Shown piece by piece: positions 18,020-29,024 of a stretch of 64,000 bases of DNA. This DNA comes from Trichomonas vaginalis G3. Lineage: Eukaryota > Parabasalia > Trichomonadida > Trichomonadidae. The translations under genes and the position numbers were made by a program. The notes under the pieces were generated by a model that searched no databases, was not told the DNA's origin, and saw only the letters and a list, made by a program, of their open reading frames with translations. The stretch covers positions 17,121,962-17,185,961 of the forward strand of contig NC_067208.1 of assembly GCF_026262505.1 (NCBI RefSeq), read 5' to 3'. Positions within the stretch are counted from its first letter, which is position 1. Every line of letters begins with the position of its first letter.

Positions 18020-21000
18020 ATGTATCGGAAGTTGTCTAAGTTAGAACACTCGGAAATAAAACAACTTCTTACAGAAGCTAACATAGATGTTGCAAAGCAT
18101 TACGCAACAAACAAAAAAGCACTCGCTGACTTCATTAAAGACTATAATGGTGCAATAAGTTATGATAGAATTCATGAGTTCATAAAGCCGCAACGCGGCG
18201 AGGACGAAGTCCATGCAAGAGCATTTCCTTTAAATGACGTTGCTATTGACTTATATCATAGACGTTCAGTACCTCATGAAGTAAGAAGAGAAATGTTTGA
18301 CATAACAAATGCAAACGTTGGTGAAACAAGAAGAAGACGACACACTGAAACAACAGAGAAGAGAGATGTTTAAAGCGCTATAGAACAAGTTCGCAAAGCT
18401 AACGATGTCATTCGTTCCATTGACGACAAACCAAAAGAAGGTGAGAGATGGTTAAAGAAAGATGAAGAGAATAGGAAGAGAAATGTGAAGTCAGGCAATA
18501 GACTCATTGACTTTAACATCGAAGCTTTAGATGAACCAAACAGAGACTACTTACACAAACATTTCGGTAAGGTTTTCATGAGACTCTTAGAGAAAATTAA
18601 AATAAACTCACAACAGAGATGGATGGTATGTTATAAACTTGGTGGAAAGTATGAATGTTCTACGTTAAACCTCAATAATATTGGAACATTACTACATCAG
18701 CTCTTGAAGGAGAACTTTATATCAGAGATAGAAGCAAATGCTGCAGGTATTGTTGAAATGCACTATGACTTCTTCTTGACAAACATAAAGAATCTTACTG
18801 AAATAAAGATGTATGATTTAACAGAATATGAAGGCTTAACGATGTCAGATGTAAAGAAAGGCAAACCAAAAAAGAGACCATATAGAGATGAAAGCACACT
18901 GACAAATGACCAGAAAGCCATTTTGGAAGCTCTTAAGCAAACAGGAAACCCAGCACTTATAGAAAGCTTTTGGAAAGATAATGGTGAAAAGAAGTTTTAT
19001 AAGAAGAGAAGCGGTCAGTTCTGGAAGTATCTTTGCACATTACCTATAAATCTTGAGCTACCAAATCTTCAATGAACTGAACAAAAGAACTGCAACACTT
19101 ATGACAGAAGACAATTGTTTCGTTTATGCTTGCATTCAGGCTGGAGTAGATGGACTATTGACCACATGAGAGAAGTCATTCGTGTTAGAGACTTTCCTCA
19201 AAGTAAAGTACAAGAAATTTCTGACGCAACAGGTATAGCATTTAATGTTACCATTGGTTATTTCAATGACTCAAGACATAATGAAATAAAGAGATATATA
19301 CCAAAAGAATGTGAAACTGTTAGAACTATTGACTTACTTCTTGTTGAAGACCACTACATGCTAAATGAAAGATTACCAATGACAACATATTTCATTCGCA
19401 ACTATATAGAAATCTCAAAGCTTGTGGTGGAATGAACATTGAGAAACAATGAAGATTTATACAAAGAGAGAAGATAAATATGTAGTTCGTTATGATAGAA
19501 CAACCCGTTATGGGATGTTATGAAAACATTGTGGGAGTGCAAATATTTCGAACCTATTTCTTATGGAGAACTTTTCACATATACGACTGACTTATATAAA
19601 CAGAACCTTGCACCATTTAAAGATTTGACATATGCTCCAAAGTATTGTGTACAACTGAAGAAGAAAGCCGAGTCAAGAAGTAAATAAAAATAAGTGCAAG
19701 TTCATTCCTGAGCACGTTTTCTTTGCTGACTTTGAGTGCAGTACCGATGGCTTTCATAAAGCTTTTAACATATGTTACGACAGTGAAGATGGTTCAGTGA
19801 GTGAAAGCATTTGGGGTCAGAACTGTGCAACAGAATTTTTGGAGCGACTTCCTGACAAGAGTTTAATATATTTCCATAACCTCAGTTATGATATAAACTT
19901 CATCTTAAGACACATGACAGAAGTGAAAGGAACTCCCATCATTAAAGGTTCACGAACAATGCAAATAACTGGCTTATATAAAGGAAGGGCAATTATTATA
20001 AAAGACTCTTACAGTGTTATAAATAAGAAGCTTAAACTATTTCCTGCTATGTTTAACTTACAAACAGGACCGAAAGAAGTATTTCCATATAACTACTACA
20101 GCAGTGTTTTGTTAGCAAATGACAACAGAACTGGTGTCATTTCTGAAGCATGTAAGTTTATCCGGGATGCAGATACATTCATGAAAAACATAGATTCCAT
20201 CAAAGGTTGCAGAATAGATGAGAACCACTTCGACTTAGAAAAGTATAGCACATTTTATTGCAAACAAGATGTAAGAATTTTAAGAGAAGGTTTTGTTAAG
20301 TTCCGCAATGACATATTGAAAGAATTTGATTTAAACGTTTATGACTACGTTAGTATTTGTTCAATTGCTAACAAATTATTTGAGAACAGAGTGTACTTCC
20401 CGAATGGAAATTTATATGACCTCTCAAATAAACCAAGAGAATTTATTTCGAGATGCATTCAAGGTGGAAGATGTATGTTGTCAGATAACATGAAACAAAA
20501 GAGCGAAAAGAAACTCATTGCTGATTCGACGCTGTTTCATTATATCCATCAGCTATAGCAAGACTTTATACTTTAGAAGGTATTCCAAAGGTTATGAAGA
20601 AAGATGTTAAGCACAGAGTATCTCATGAGACATTTATTCGATGACGACCAAAAGGAACCCATTGGTGAAAAGTTTATGTCTGGCTTCTTTGTTCTCATTA
20701 AGATAACAGAGATTGGAATACATAGACACTTTCCTTTAATAGTTTGTGACCCTGAACTAAATCCAGAACTTAACGTTCCCAGAAGTTCAAACACTTGCTG
20801 TTTAATGTATGTTGACCATATAACATTACAAGACCTCATAAAATATCAAGGTGTCAAATGTGAAGTGTTGCAAGGATACTATTACGATGGAAACAGAGAT
20901 ATTAGAATAAGAGATGAAGTAAAGAAGTTGTTTGAGTTAAGGTTAAAGTATAAGAAAGAAGGAAATCCTTTGCAAGAAAATATAAAGCTCATTCTGAACA

Positions 21001-21782
21001 GTATTTATGGCAAAACTATTCTATCTCCTATTGAGTCAAAAATAACCATAGTAAATGACAAAGATGCTATAAGATATGCCATCAGAAACTACAACCATAT
21101 AGTGAAGTTCGAAGGTTTGGATGGTTCAGATAAAACTATTTTCAAGCTAACGAAAAGCATTTGCAGACACTTTAACTTCTGTCCACTTGGTGTTAACATT
21201 CTGTCTATGTCGAAGAGAATAATGTGTGAAGTATTCTGTACTGCTGAGGACTTAGGAATGGACATCTTTTATAGCGATACGGACAGTATGCATCTCTACA
21301 ATGAAGATATCCCTCGTTTAGCTGAAGAGTTTGAGAAACGTTATGGAAGAGTTCTCATTGGTAAAAACCTTGGTCAATTTCATAGCGACTTTGCAGAAAT
21401 CACACCTGGAAAACAAAGTTTAGCATACAAGTCAATATTTTGTGGAAAGAAGACTTACATAGACTTACTCACGAACGATTTAAATGAAGTTGCATTTCAC
21501 TGCAGAATGAAAGGCGTGAAGCAAGATGTTATTGCTTTAACCGCTAATGAAATGTTTCCTGACTCTGTTCAGTGTTTCTATGATGAAGATAAAGGTTTAA
21601 TGGTTCCGCAAGGAACATATGACAAAGACTCTGAGTTCAGTTTAATGAAACTTTACAAAGCACTTTATGACGGTCAAGAGATTGGATTTGACTTATGTAA
21701 GTCATGTCAACCTTGCTTTGAAGAGAAGTTTAACTTTTCTATTCAGACTAAGACTTCATTCATAAGAAAGCTTAAGTTCTGA
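18020..21782 (+). pseudogene. N-extended protein-primed DNA polymerase B (A2), broken
   Basis: The locus starts with the N-terminal module MYRKLSKLEHSEIKQLLTEA and ends with the palm region, where motif C is YSDTDSMH, the common form. Exonuclease and palm motifs are as described for A1. It carries roughly eight breaks, concentrated in the half nearest the assembly gap. The N-terminal ~45 residues resemble those of the 366-aa protein and the integrase protein of element B. A double-hairpin mini-repeat lies in frame at 18187. Confidence 0.85.
18187..18212. repeat. Double-hairpin mini-repeat inside the PolB N-terminal region (A2)
   Basis: gccgcaacgcggc (18187-18199), GA, ggacgaagtcc (18202-18212). 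In frame it gives KPQRGEDEVHA. The identical copy of A3 lies near 61974-62000. Compare gccgcaaagcggc-GA-ggtcgtagacc in element B PolB at 30899. Confidence 0.88.
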
Positions 21783-21885
21783 GGTCATGAATGAGAAAAA
21801 TAATGAGGTCATTTATTTTTGTCAGCAATGAGGTCATTCGTGATAAAAATAAAACTAGCGGCAAGGGCGAAGCCCATGTGGTCAT

Positions 21886-22743
21886 TTACAATACTGCGAT
21901 GGTAGAGTTTAAGAGTTGTGCTTCAATGTAGAGACAGTCCTTATGGTCTGGAGGTAAGAACACTGGGCAGTTATGGTCATGAGTGGAGAACATGTCTATC
22001 CAAAACTCACGATTGAAGCCAGTTAATTTATAGTATTTAGGGTTAGGAAGTGGTGAAGTTCTTGTATGACCAATGAACTCATTTTCAACTCCCTTACTTA
22101 AGTTTGAATATAATATAGCTTGCTTTCTATCCCAAATGCCTGGAAATCTAATTTCGGAAAAATCATTTTTCCTCGGAAGCATTGCATCATAATTGAAAAC
22201 ATTCTTGAAATCATCACTTGGTTCAGAGATTTGAAATCTTATACGTAATGGATTTTTTTTCTTTTTAGCTACTTCATTGAATGGTGAGAATACAATGAAT
22301 TGACAGTCATGTGTTCCATCTTCATTTGTTACAAACTCGTAATGAAAAGCTATTAATCTTTCTACAATTCCTTCTTCTTTCAGTTCTGCAAGAAAATCAC
22401 GTAAAGGCTGTAAAGTTTGTACTTCAATGTTAAACTTCTTTTGAAAATTTTCGTAAAATGTAATTATACAGTCTTCTAACGTCGTACTGTCATTGAAGTA
22501 TTTGTATATGTGAATGTTTTGGGCGCTTAAAGACTGTTCGTCATTTTCTATCTCGACTTGAAGTATAAAGTCAACCTTTCTGAAAGCACGTGTTATATAC
22601 ATAGATGTTATGCCAATGTACTTCTCTTCATTTATGTTCACAATCCAGTCTGTTGGAAACTTAAACGTTACTCTGTTCCCCTTTATTTTGACGTCAGGGT
22701 TTTCACTACTGAACGCAACAGATAAAGGTATTTGTCTATACAT
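21886..22743 (-). CDS. Penton-like minor capsid protein (A2), 285 aa
   Basis: Whole-length counterpart of 2954-3811. The first ~75 and last ~85 residues are nearly identical to A1. The middle is a different version (for example NDSTTLEDCIITFYENFQKK against KDDTTLQQCMISFNEMFEKK). The sharp edges between near-identity and strong difference point to recombination or gene conversion between subfamilies. Confidence 0.6.
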   Translation of the reverse strand: MYRQIPLSVAFSSENPDVKIKGNRVTFKFPTDWIVNINEEKYIGITSMYITRAFRKVDFILQVEIENDEQSLSAQNIHIYKYFNDSTTLEDCIITFYENFQKKFNIEVQTLQPLRDFLAELKEEGIVERLIAFHYEFVTNEDGTHDCQFIVFSPFNEVAKKKKNPLRIRFQISEPSDDFKNVFNYDAMLPRKNDFSEIRFPGIWDRKQAILYSNLSKGVENEFIGHTRTSPLPNPKYYKLTGFNREFWIDMFSTHDHNCPVFLPPDHKDCLYIEAQLLNSTIAVL

Positions 22744-22767
22744 TTAATTCGGATAAAAATAAACCAT

Positions 22768-23028
22768 TTACTCTTTCTTTGCTTCAGCTTCTTTAGCTTT
22801 TGCTTCAGCTTCTTCTCTAGCTTTTTTCGCCAGTAGTCTTGGGTTCTTTTGTCTTCCAGCAGCTAATGCAGCAAGTTGTTTTTCACTAAGTTTTCTCTTT
22901 GGTCTCTCTGGCTTTTGTTCTTGTTTTTGTTCCTTCAGTTCGGATAAAATTTGCTCACGAATTTCTTTCTTCAATGCTTCAACATCTATGACCCCTTGGG
23001 TCTTGTCCGTAGGGCTTGTCTGAGTCAT
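22768..23028 (-). CDS. Small charged Lys/Ala-rich protein (A2), 86 aa
   Basis: Counterpart of 3836-4096, differing at only a few residues near the N-terminus. The ATG at 23028 is used because the longer frame has only a TTG upstream and A1 begins at the equivalent ATG. Confidence 0.6.
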   Translation of the reverse strand: MTQTSPTDKTQGVIDVEALKKEIREQILSELKEQKQEQKPERPKRKLSEKQLAALAAGRQKNPRLLAKKAREEAEAKAKEAEAKKE

Positions 23029-23073
23029 TTGACTGCAGATAAAAAACAAAATTAAAACTTTAACCGATGTAAA

Positions 23074-23508
23074 ATGAGCTTGTCAAAATCAGAGCGAGAG
23101 TCTATTATATTAAATGACGCAAGAGGAATACAACATCCTTTCTATTACGTAAGTCAGAGTAAAGATGGTAAAATATACGTAAGAAAAAGAAAGGTTCCAT
23201 TAGCGAATGCAGAAAGCGACAACATTAAGGTGTATGGCAAGGGTGAAGTCCACGAAGCCCATATAAAACCTTCTGTTCAAACTGAAAAGTCAATAGAACC
23301 AGAAGAAAAGAAGCCAGATGTACTTTCAATAACGAACCAAGAGCTTATTGCAAAGTTCGTGAATTTCATTGAAAAACAAACCGAGTCAAAGAACCCTGAC
23401 CCACCAGTGAAAGAAGTTGAGACAAAAGAGAATGTACAGTTCATTGAAAATGTCAAGAAACAACTTCCACCACGAATGCCAAGAAGAAGAGTGAGAATAA
23501 TGAAGTAA
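23074..23508 (+). CDS. KDG-motif small protein (A2), 144 aa
   Basis: Counterpart of 4142-4570. It is two residues longer because the mini-repeat site reads VYGKGEVHEAH instead of VHGTEGEAH. The C-terminal basic tail PRMPRRRVRIMK is unchanged. Confidence 0.6.
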   Translation: MSLSKSERESIILNDARGIQHPFYYVSQSKDGKIYVRKRKVPLANAESDNIKVYGKGEVHEAHIKPSVQTEKSIEPEEKKPDVLSITNQELIAKFVNFIEKQTESKNPDPPVKEVETKENVQFIENVKKQLPPRMPRRRVRIMK

Positions 23509-23535
23509 ATAGATATTTTTATCTGAAGTAAATAC

Positions 23536-25109
23536 ATGCAGAACGAACAGCTAAACGAATTTACTCCAGCAGAGCATATTCATCAGATTCGCTCATATTT
23601 CGATATCATAGACAATGCAGTTCAAATTGGTGACACTAATAGAAAATATTCTGACGCAAAGATTCCATCACAACCTGGAACTGCTAAAGATAACACATGG
23701 GTAACATTCAATCTCTCACCTCCTGGTGAAAATATGTTGGACCTTTACAATACATTCATTACGTATAAAATGGAAGGTCAATTTATTGTAGATAAAGAAA
23801 TTGGTTCAGGTTCCAATAAAACAAACCCACCAGGATTTTGGATTGGTTTCGATGACGCTTTCTATGCAGTTGCTGGATATCAAATCCTTGCAAATGGTCG
23901 TATCGTATATTCTCAAGACAACGCAAGAGAAGAAGCATATATAACTTCAAACTCACAAACTACCGAACAAATAAAGAAAGTAGATGTTTTCTCAAAGACT
24001 CGACATGAAGATGTATGGAGTCATTCGGGAACATGCAGAACAGGACAAATTGTTAGTGGTCCAATTACAGCAGGAAAATCATTTGATTTTAAGCTTCGTT
24101 TAAGAATTCCTGTTAGAAGATTCCTTCCATTAGAAGCTATTCGATTTATTCCAGCTTTTGCAGGAAACATTCAGCTTAAAGTAAAGTTCAGTAGCGACGC
24201 CTTACAATGCACATCTATATCTGTAAATGATATCATTGCTTTCAATCCAACTCTTAAAGTTGCATTTGCTTCAGATTCAAATCCACCGACAAATAAATTT
24301 GTTCCATGGAATGAACCATTCACTATGATAACGAAGGCAGTAGAAGCTAGTGGAACAGTTACTATTACAACTGTAACCCAGCAACTATTTCGAACAAAGA
24401 TGGATTTTAATGAATGTTTTATTCATCCAAAGTCATTCTCTTTAGACCTAACATTTATACAGAACTTGTAGAACATTATACAAACGAGGCTTTATGTTTT
24501 CCTGTTAAAGTTATGGATTGGATTCCTATGGACGGTTCATTCTCAAAGAATACAGATAGTTCAAGTGCAACATTTACAGCAGCTTATACGCCTATTAATG
24601 TTAAAAGTATTTGGGCACTATTTAGAAAGAAAGACAACTATTATGTTAATTTTGAGAACCCTAAGTTTAAATATCTTCAGCTTTCCATGGGAGCTTATGG
24701 AAATATGCCTGCAGAACCTGAAAAATCATATGGACCTGTATTTTATGAAATGGTTGCGAACGCTTGCAATACAAACAATGATATGATAGGATTTAATGAA
24801 GATGTTATGAGGTCATTGGTGGATGATGGTAGTGTGGAACATAAATGGGATAGCTATGACAACACACATTTCTTATGTGGTTTTCCAACAGAAGTGGACT
24901 TTTGCTTCCAGCAAGGTCAAACATCTACTGCTCCAATAACATACAAATTGTCTGTTAAAGGACCTATTGAACTAGCAACTGAAAATGTACCAAAGCCACT
25001 TATTGGATTTATGAGGGATTGTTGCTTTGCCATTCAGGTGCGTGCTAATGGCATCCCCATAATAAGATTAGATGACTATAACTTAGCTACGGACGACAGT
25101 GAGGAATAA
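23536..25109 (+). pseudogene. Major capsid protein, double jelly-roll (A2), about one break
   Basis: Same gene as 4599-6173, near-identical by eye. It begins MQNEQLNEFTPAEHIHQIRS and ends RLDDYNLATDDSEE. About one break is present. The flanking genes and spacing are as in A1. Confidence 0.8.
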
Positions 25110-25141
25110 AGGATGAACGTTATTATTTTTAAAGCTTATAA

Positions 25142-25600
25142 ATGAGTTCTTCATCAAGCTCTCGTGAACCTTCACCATCTATGAAACAAACTTTACCAAA
25201 CGATTATGGAGCACCTATTGAATATTTCTTACGAGCTGCACAATGGCAAAGAGCAGTCTCACCAAGGTTAGGTGTTCCACCAGCTCCTGTCAAAAATAGC
25301 ATTTGGTCAAGTCCTTATATAAGATATGGTCTCCCACTAGGTTTGCTAGCTACAGCAGGAGCAGTTATGATGTTGAAAAGAAACAAAGCAAATGTTGTAA
25401 ATAATACTGAAGTAGCTGAAGTTAAACAAACTCCAACACCTTCGCCAAAACCAACGCCTTCACAAGCAAAACCTTCAATGACTCCTGAACCTATGAAAGT
25501 ACAAACTCCTGTTCAAAAGTCAACTCCTAAACCGACTCCAACATTTAAACCAGAACCTACTCCTCAAATAAATCGTAAAACTCCTGCGTTTCCTTACTGA
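25142..25600 (+). CDS. One-span membrane protein with Pro/Thr-rich tail (A2), 152 aa
   Basis: Counterpart of 6204-6644 with six more residues in the repeat tail (PTPSPKPTPSQ), consistent with repeat slippage. The hydrophobic span YGLPLGLLATAGAVMML is unchanged. Confidence 0.65.
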   Translation: MSSSSSSREPSPSMKQTLPNDYGAPIEYFLRAAQWQRAVSPRLGVPPAPVKNSIWSSPYIRYGLPLGLLATAGAVMMLKRNKANVVNNTEVAEVKQTPTPSPKPTPSQAKPSMTPEPMKVQTPVQKSTPKPTPTFKPEPTPQINRKTPAFPY

Positions 25601-25648
25601 AAAAATAACGTTATTTTTATTTAATATTAAAATTTTTATTTGATTGAA

Positions 25649-25867
25649 ATGACAAATAAAGTCACTGAAGCAATGAAACAAAAGTTTTTGGTAGAATACA
25701 TTAAATCAGGAGCGGTTCCAGAAGGTTTTTACGTTCATACTATGAAGGATGGTAGAGTTCAGTTTAGAAAGATAAAGCAACCATTAGATAAAGAAGGAAT
25801 TTTGAGAAAGATTAAACTTCATGAGGACAACATTGCTGAACTTAAGAAGAAGCTAGAAGAGTTATAA
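25649..25867 (+). CDS. KDG-motif/coiled-coil small protein (A2), 72 aa
   Basis: Counterpart of 6693-6929, with GFYVHTMKDGRVQFRKIKQP and the same heptad helix. It ends earlier (KKLEEL) because the last codons are supplied by the inner edge of the TIR. Confidence 0.6.
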   Translation: MTNKVTEAMKQKFLVEYIKSGAVPEGFYVHTMKDGRVQFRKIKQPLDKEGILRKIKLHEDNIAELKKKLEEL

Positions 25868-26470
25868 AGTAATGAGAACGTTTATGTTATGAGAAATTTT
25901 TAACGTTAGTTTTATTTTTACTGAAAATTTTTATTTGGATGTAATGACGAAAACTATTGAGATAACAAACTACAATGGTCATGAGTTCAAGAATTTGTTC
26001 TTCGTTCCTCGTGAAAATACATTCTATCAGATACGAGGGAGAAAGGGTAAAGTTAGTTTGAGCGTTTATGACTACAAGCATAATGGAAAGTTTATACAAG
26101 CATATGATACAAACGGTAAGCGTGTTTCATTAGCTTTGTCAAAACTTACTAACATTTATTTTGACAGTGACTTTGACCTATATGAAGAAGAAAGTGAGTC
26201 AGAAGATTATGAGCTGTTATGTGAAGCACAGCAATGGGAGGAGTTGCAATACTTTTGTAAGTGAGAACGTTTATTTTTTACATTAGTGAAGTCGTTTGTG
26301 AAAACGTTAGTGAGGTGAAGTGGTTGGTGGTTTTGTAAATATTTAAGGTTAAGTTAGTGTTGTCGTTTGTGTTGTAAAATATACGTTAACGGTTTCATAA
26401 AGTGTCAAATTCACATAACAGGGGTACGGTGGAACGCAGTGCCGTCGTACCCTTGTTATGTATACTAACT
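25858..26470 (-). repeat. Right TIR of A2 (~613 bp)
   Basis: Inverted copy of 8842-9454, differing at only a few bases. It includes the second TIR gene (25944-26264), and the terminal hairpin at 26413-26461 forms one of the last features before the end. Confidence 0.9.
25944..26264 (+). CDS. TIR-encoded small protein, alpha type (A2 right copy), 106 aa
   Basis: Differs from the left-TIR copy by about one residue (KLTNIYF against KLSNIYF). Transcription again runs toward the element end. See 7142 for description. Confidence 0.65.
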   Translation: MTKTIEITNYNGHEFKNLFFVPRENTFYQIRGRKGKVSLSVYDYKHNGKFIQAYDTNGKRVSLALSKLTNIYFDSDFDLYEEESESEDYELLCEAQQWEELQYFCK

Positions 26471-26496
26471 TAGTTATCGATATATATATGTAAAGT

Positions 26497-27255
26497 GATA
26501 ATCTGAGGATAATCTGAGGAGTAGTTTGAGGAGTTTGAGGAGTAGTCTGAGGAGTTTGAGGAGTAGTCTGAGGAGTTTGAGGATAATCTGAGGAGTTTGA
26601 GGAGTAGTCTGAGGAGTTTGAGGATAATCTGAGGAGGAGTCTGAGGAGTAGTTTGAGGAGTAGTCTGAGGAGTTTGAGGATAATCTGAGGAGGAGTCTGA
26701 GGAGTAGTTTGAGGAGTAGTCTGAGGAGTTTGAGGATAATCTGAGGAGGAGTCTGAGGAGTAGTTTGAGGAGTAGTCTGAGGAGTTTGAGGATAATCTGA
26801 GGAGGAGTCTGAGGATTAGACTGAGGAGTAGTTTGAGGATAATCTGAGGAGGAGTCTGAGGATAATCTGAGGGGTAGTTTCAGGAGTAATCTGAGGACTA
26901 GTCTGAGGATAATCTGAGGAGGAGTTTGAGGATAATCTGAGGAGGGGTCTGAGGAGGAGTTTGAGGATAATCTGAGGAGGGGTCTGAGGATAATCTGAGG
27001 AGGAGTCTGAGGATAATCTGAGGAGTAGTTTCAGGAGTAGTCTGAGGACTAGTCTCAGGACTAGTCTGATGAGGAGGACTCTAAGGAGTAGTCTGAAGAG
27101 TAGTCTCAGGAGGAAGATCTGAGGAGGAGTCTTATGAGGAAGATCTGAGGAGTAGTCTGATGAGGAGGGTCTAAGGAGTAGTCTGAGGATGATGAGTAAT
27201 CTGATAAGGAGTAGTCTGAGGATGATCTGAGGATAACCTGATGACTAGTCTAGGA
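26497..27255. repeat. Purine-rich minisatellite (gaggagtagtct / gaggataatct words)
   Basis: About 760 bases of degenerate 9-15-bp units built from gaggagtagtctgaggagtt and gaggataatctgagg, starting ~25 bases beyond the A2 right end. Units become more irregular to the right. A similar word (gattatcctcag) occurs near 7969 in the A1-A2 spacer. No coding role is seen. Confidence 0.8.
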
Positions 27256-27754
27256 GTGGTCTAATAAAAATGTAAAATATTTTCAAAGAAAAAATTCTAT
27301 GAATTTTATATTTTAATTCTTAGCATTATACTGAATAAAATAAACATAAATATCAAAATTTGAAATTGAACACGCAAAAAATTGATAATCCACATTCAAT
27401 ATTTTGTAAGTGGCGTACATTTTGAATACTCGCCATACGCCTTGGAGTTCTCAATTTTGAATTCGCCTTTATTTGGGCGACCTCAGAAAAATACGCCATT
27501 AAGAAAATATTGTATGAGATTTTAAATTTGAACACGCTCTACCTTAAGGAATAAATTTATTAAGATATATTTATATATAATAAACGATTACTTAAAAAAA
27601 GTATTTCATCGCTTATGTAAGTTTCAAAAAAATCACGAAAATAAAAAAATCAAGATTAAAATTTTATTTTTAATTTTTGAATTTCTCAAATGGCGAAATT
27701 TTTGGGCGAACAAAAAAATGTACGCCCGGTCAAATGGCGTGTTTAACGCATCCC

Positions 27755-27911
27755 TATATGCAGGGTCTTTCCATGGCACCCTGCATACATGTACTCAGAT
27801 CGGGAATATTGTCCACTTTTGTTCCACGATGTGACATCGTGAACAAAGTTTCCGATCTGAGTGCATATATGCAGGGTCTTTCCATGGTACCCTGCATACA
27901 TGTACTCAGAT
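27755..27911. repeat. 46-bp direct repeats around a palindromic core
   Basis: Two copies of tatatgcagggtctttccat and the following bases (27755-27800 and 27866-27911, one mismatch) flank a near-palindrome centred on cacgatgtgacatcgtg with outer arms actcagatcgg and ccgatctgagt. The core and one arm also occur at ~8490-8550. It looks like a dispersed fold-back repeat. Confidence 0.7.
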
Positions 27912-27965
27912 AAGAAATTTGCTTAATTGTTTGACATGAATGTCACATTCGAAAATCGTTTCTCG

Positions 27966-28003
27966 AAAGGAGTTTGCAATTACAATTAAGGGTTTCGTTT
28001 TGC
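27966..28003 (+). repeat. Left inverted end of a repeat that hosts element B
   Basis: aaggagtttgcaattacaat and then taagggtttcgttttgc appear in inverted form at 49231-49289 on the other side of B. Removing B would leave a ~1.1-kb element with these ends, so B seems to have inserted into an older non-coding repeat. Confidence 0.55.
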
Positions 28004-28659
28004 GAAAAAAACGTACAATACGCAATTTCGCTAAAAAACATTTAGCTAGCAATTTCGACCTTTGACTCCACTCAAGACGTCACTTTTTTAATTTTGCGGT
28101 ATCATATTTTTGGAAAATCTTTATGAATATTATATAAAAAGTCTCTTTAATATCTATATTTCATATTTTTATCGATTTTTAAAGTTTTTGCGAAAAGTAT
28201 TCAATTATTTTTGCTATTTGGTCGGGTAAATGTCAGATTTGCGACATTTTCTGATATGATATTCAGATTCTACGTTGATAATAATGCTTATAGAACCCTC
28301 TTGCTATTGTGTCAAAATTGCAAAACCGATAGCAAAAATATCTCGCAATATCAAAATTGAGATATTGAGTGAATTATGCATTATAGAGATTAAAAATCTG
28401 ATTTGTGAAAACATCTCATCAGTTTCTAGCTAATTCAAAAATCTTTACTATCTTATTCGATTAAAATGAAAAGGGAATAGTTTCATTATGCTTTAAATGA
28501 CAGCCTTATAATATAATCATAGTTTTCGCTCAATATGCAGCATTTTTTTTCGAAATCTATGGTCAATATCCTAAATACTGATTGCTTTGCATTCATATCT
28601 CTTACATTTTCTATACCCACATCACTATTCATTGCTATTCCTATCTTTTTCATTTTTGT

Positions 28660-28665
28660 TTGTTT
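28660..28665. repeat. Target-site duplication of element B, left (TTGTTT)
   Basis: Identical to 48867-48872 directly outside the right TIR. Six bases is the standard Polinton duplication length. Confidence 0.92.
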
Positions 28666-28980
28666 AGTAGTATATGTTGACGGGTTGTGTGACTTTTTTT
28701 GTAAACGTAAGAATTCATACGATATTGAATGATTTTGTATCATTTTTTTTAACATATGAATTAAAAAATGTATGATTCTTACGGTTTTTATTCTTACGTT
28801 TTTGAATAAATCAAGATTTAAAAAATTTTGTAAACGTAAGACATTTACACTCAGCCCATACATAACGAAATAAAAGAAGCTATATATAGATGATGTCAGA
28901 TATTCCGCGATTAATTAAACATTGTTGAAAATAAAGATTGGAATCAATGGAGTCATGAATGAAAAATAAACTTTAAAAAT
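28666..28980 (+). repeat. Left TIR of element B (315 bp)
   Basis: Inverted copy of 48552-48866 with very few differences. It carries repeated subterminal words gtaaacgtaag (28702, 28833) and the inverse cttacggttttt / cttacgtttttg (28777-28803), a possible set of binding sites. No gene lies inside, unlike family A. Confidence 0.92.
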
Positions 28981-29024
28981 TCATATCTTACAGTTCTGAA
29001 TAATTTATTTTTATTTTGTATGAA

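Larger units (their letters stand above)
8842..26470 (+). mobile_element. Polinton A2 (family A), both ends present
   Basis: About 17.6 kb with ~613-bp TIRs that begin AGTTAGTATA, flanked by TAGTT at 8837-8841 and 26471-26475. Parts in order are TIR gene, basic core-like protein, minor capsid proteins, packaging ATPase, fibres, KilA-N, N-extended PolB, penton-like, capsid, membrane protein and TIR gene. No recognisable integrase was found, although the gap at 15635-15734 hides part of the fibre region. It looks recent. It carries about a dozen breaks, most between 15.7 and 20.7 kb next to the assembly gap, so some may be sequencing errors. Confidence 0.92.
27256..28659. other. Gene-free repeat DNA left of element B
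   Basis: AT-rich, with no credible reading frame. It contains inverted words (tacgccatt, tggcgtac) at 27410-27745 and direct repeats at 27755-27911. Its right-hand part (from 27966) is the left half of a fold-back element interrupted by B. Confidence 0.6.

Noticed and set aside
26497-27255. Coding sequence in the purine-rich minisatellite
   Set aside because: No ATG-started frame of any length and irregular unit size not in multiples of three.
28486-28863. A 125-aa minus-strand frame across the left TIR of B
   Set aside because: It crosses the element boundary and the mirror frame in the right TIR differs; AT-rich chance opening.
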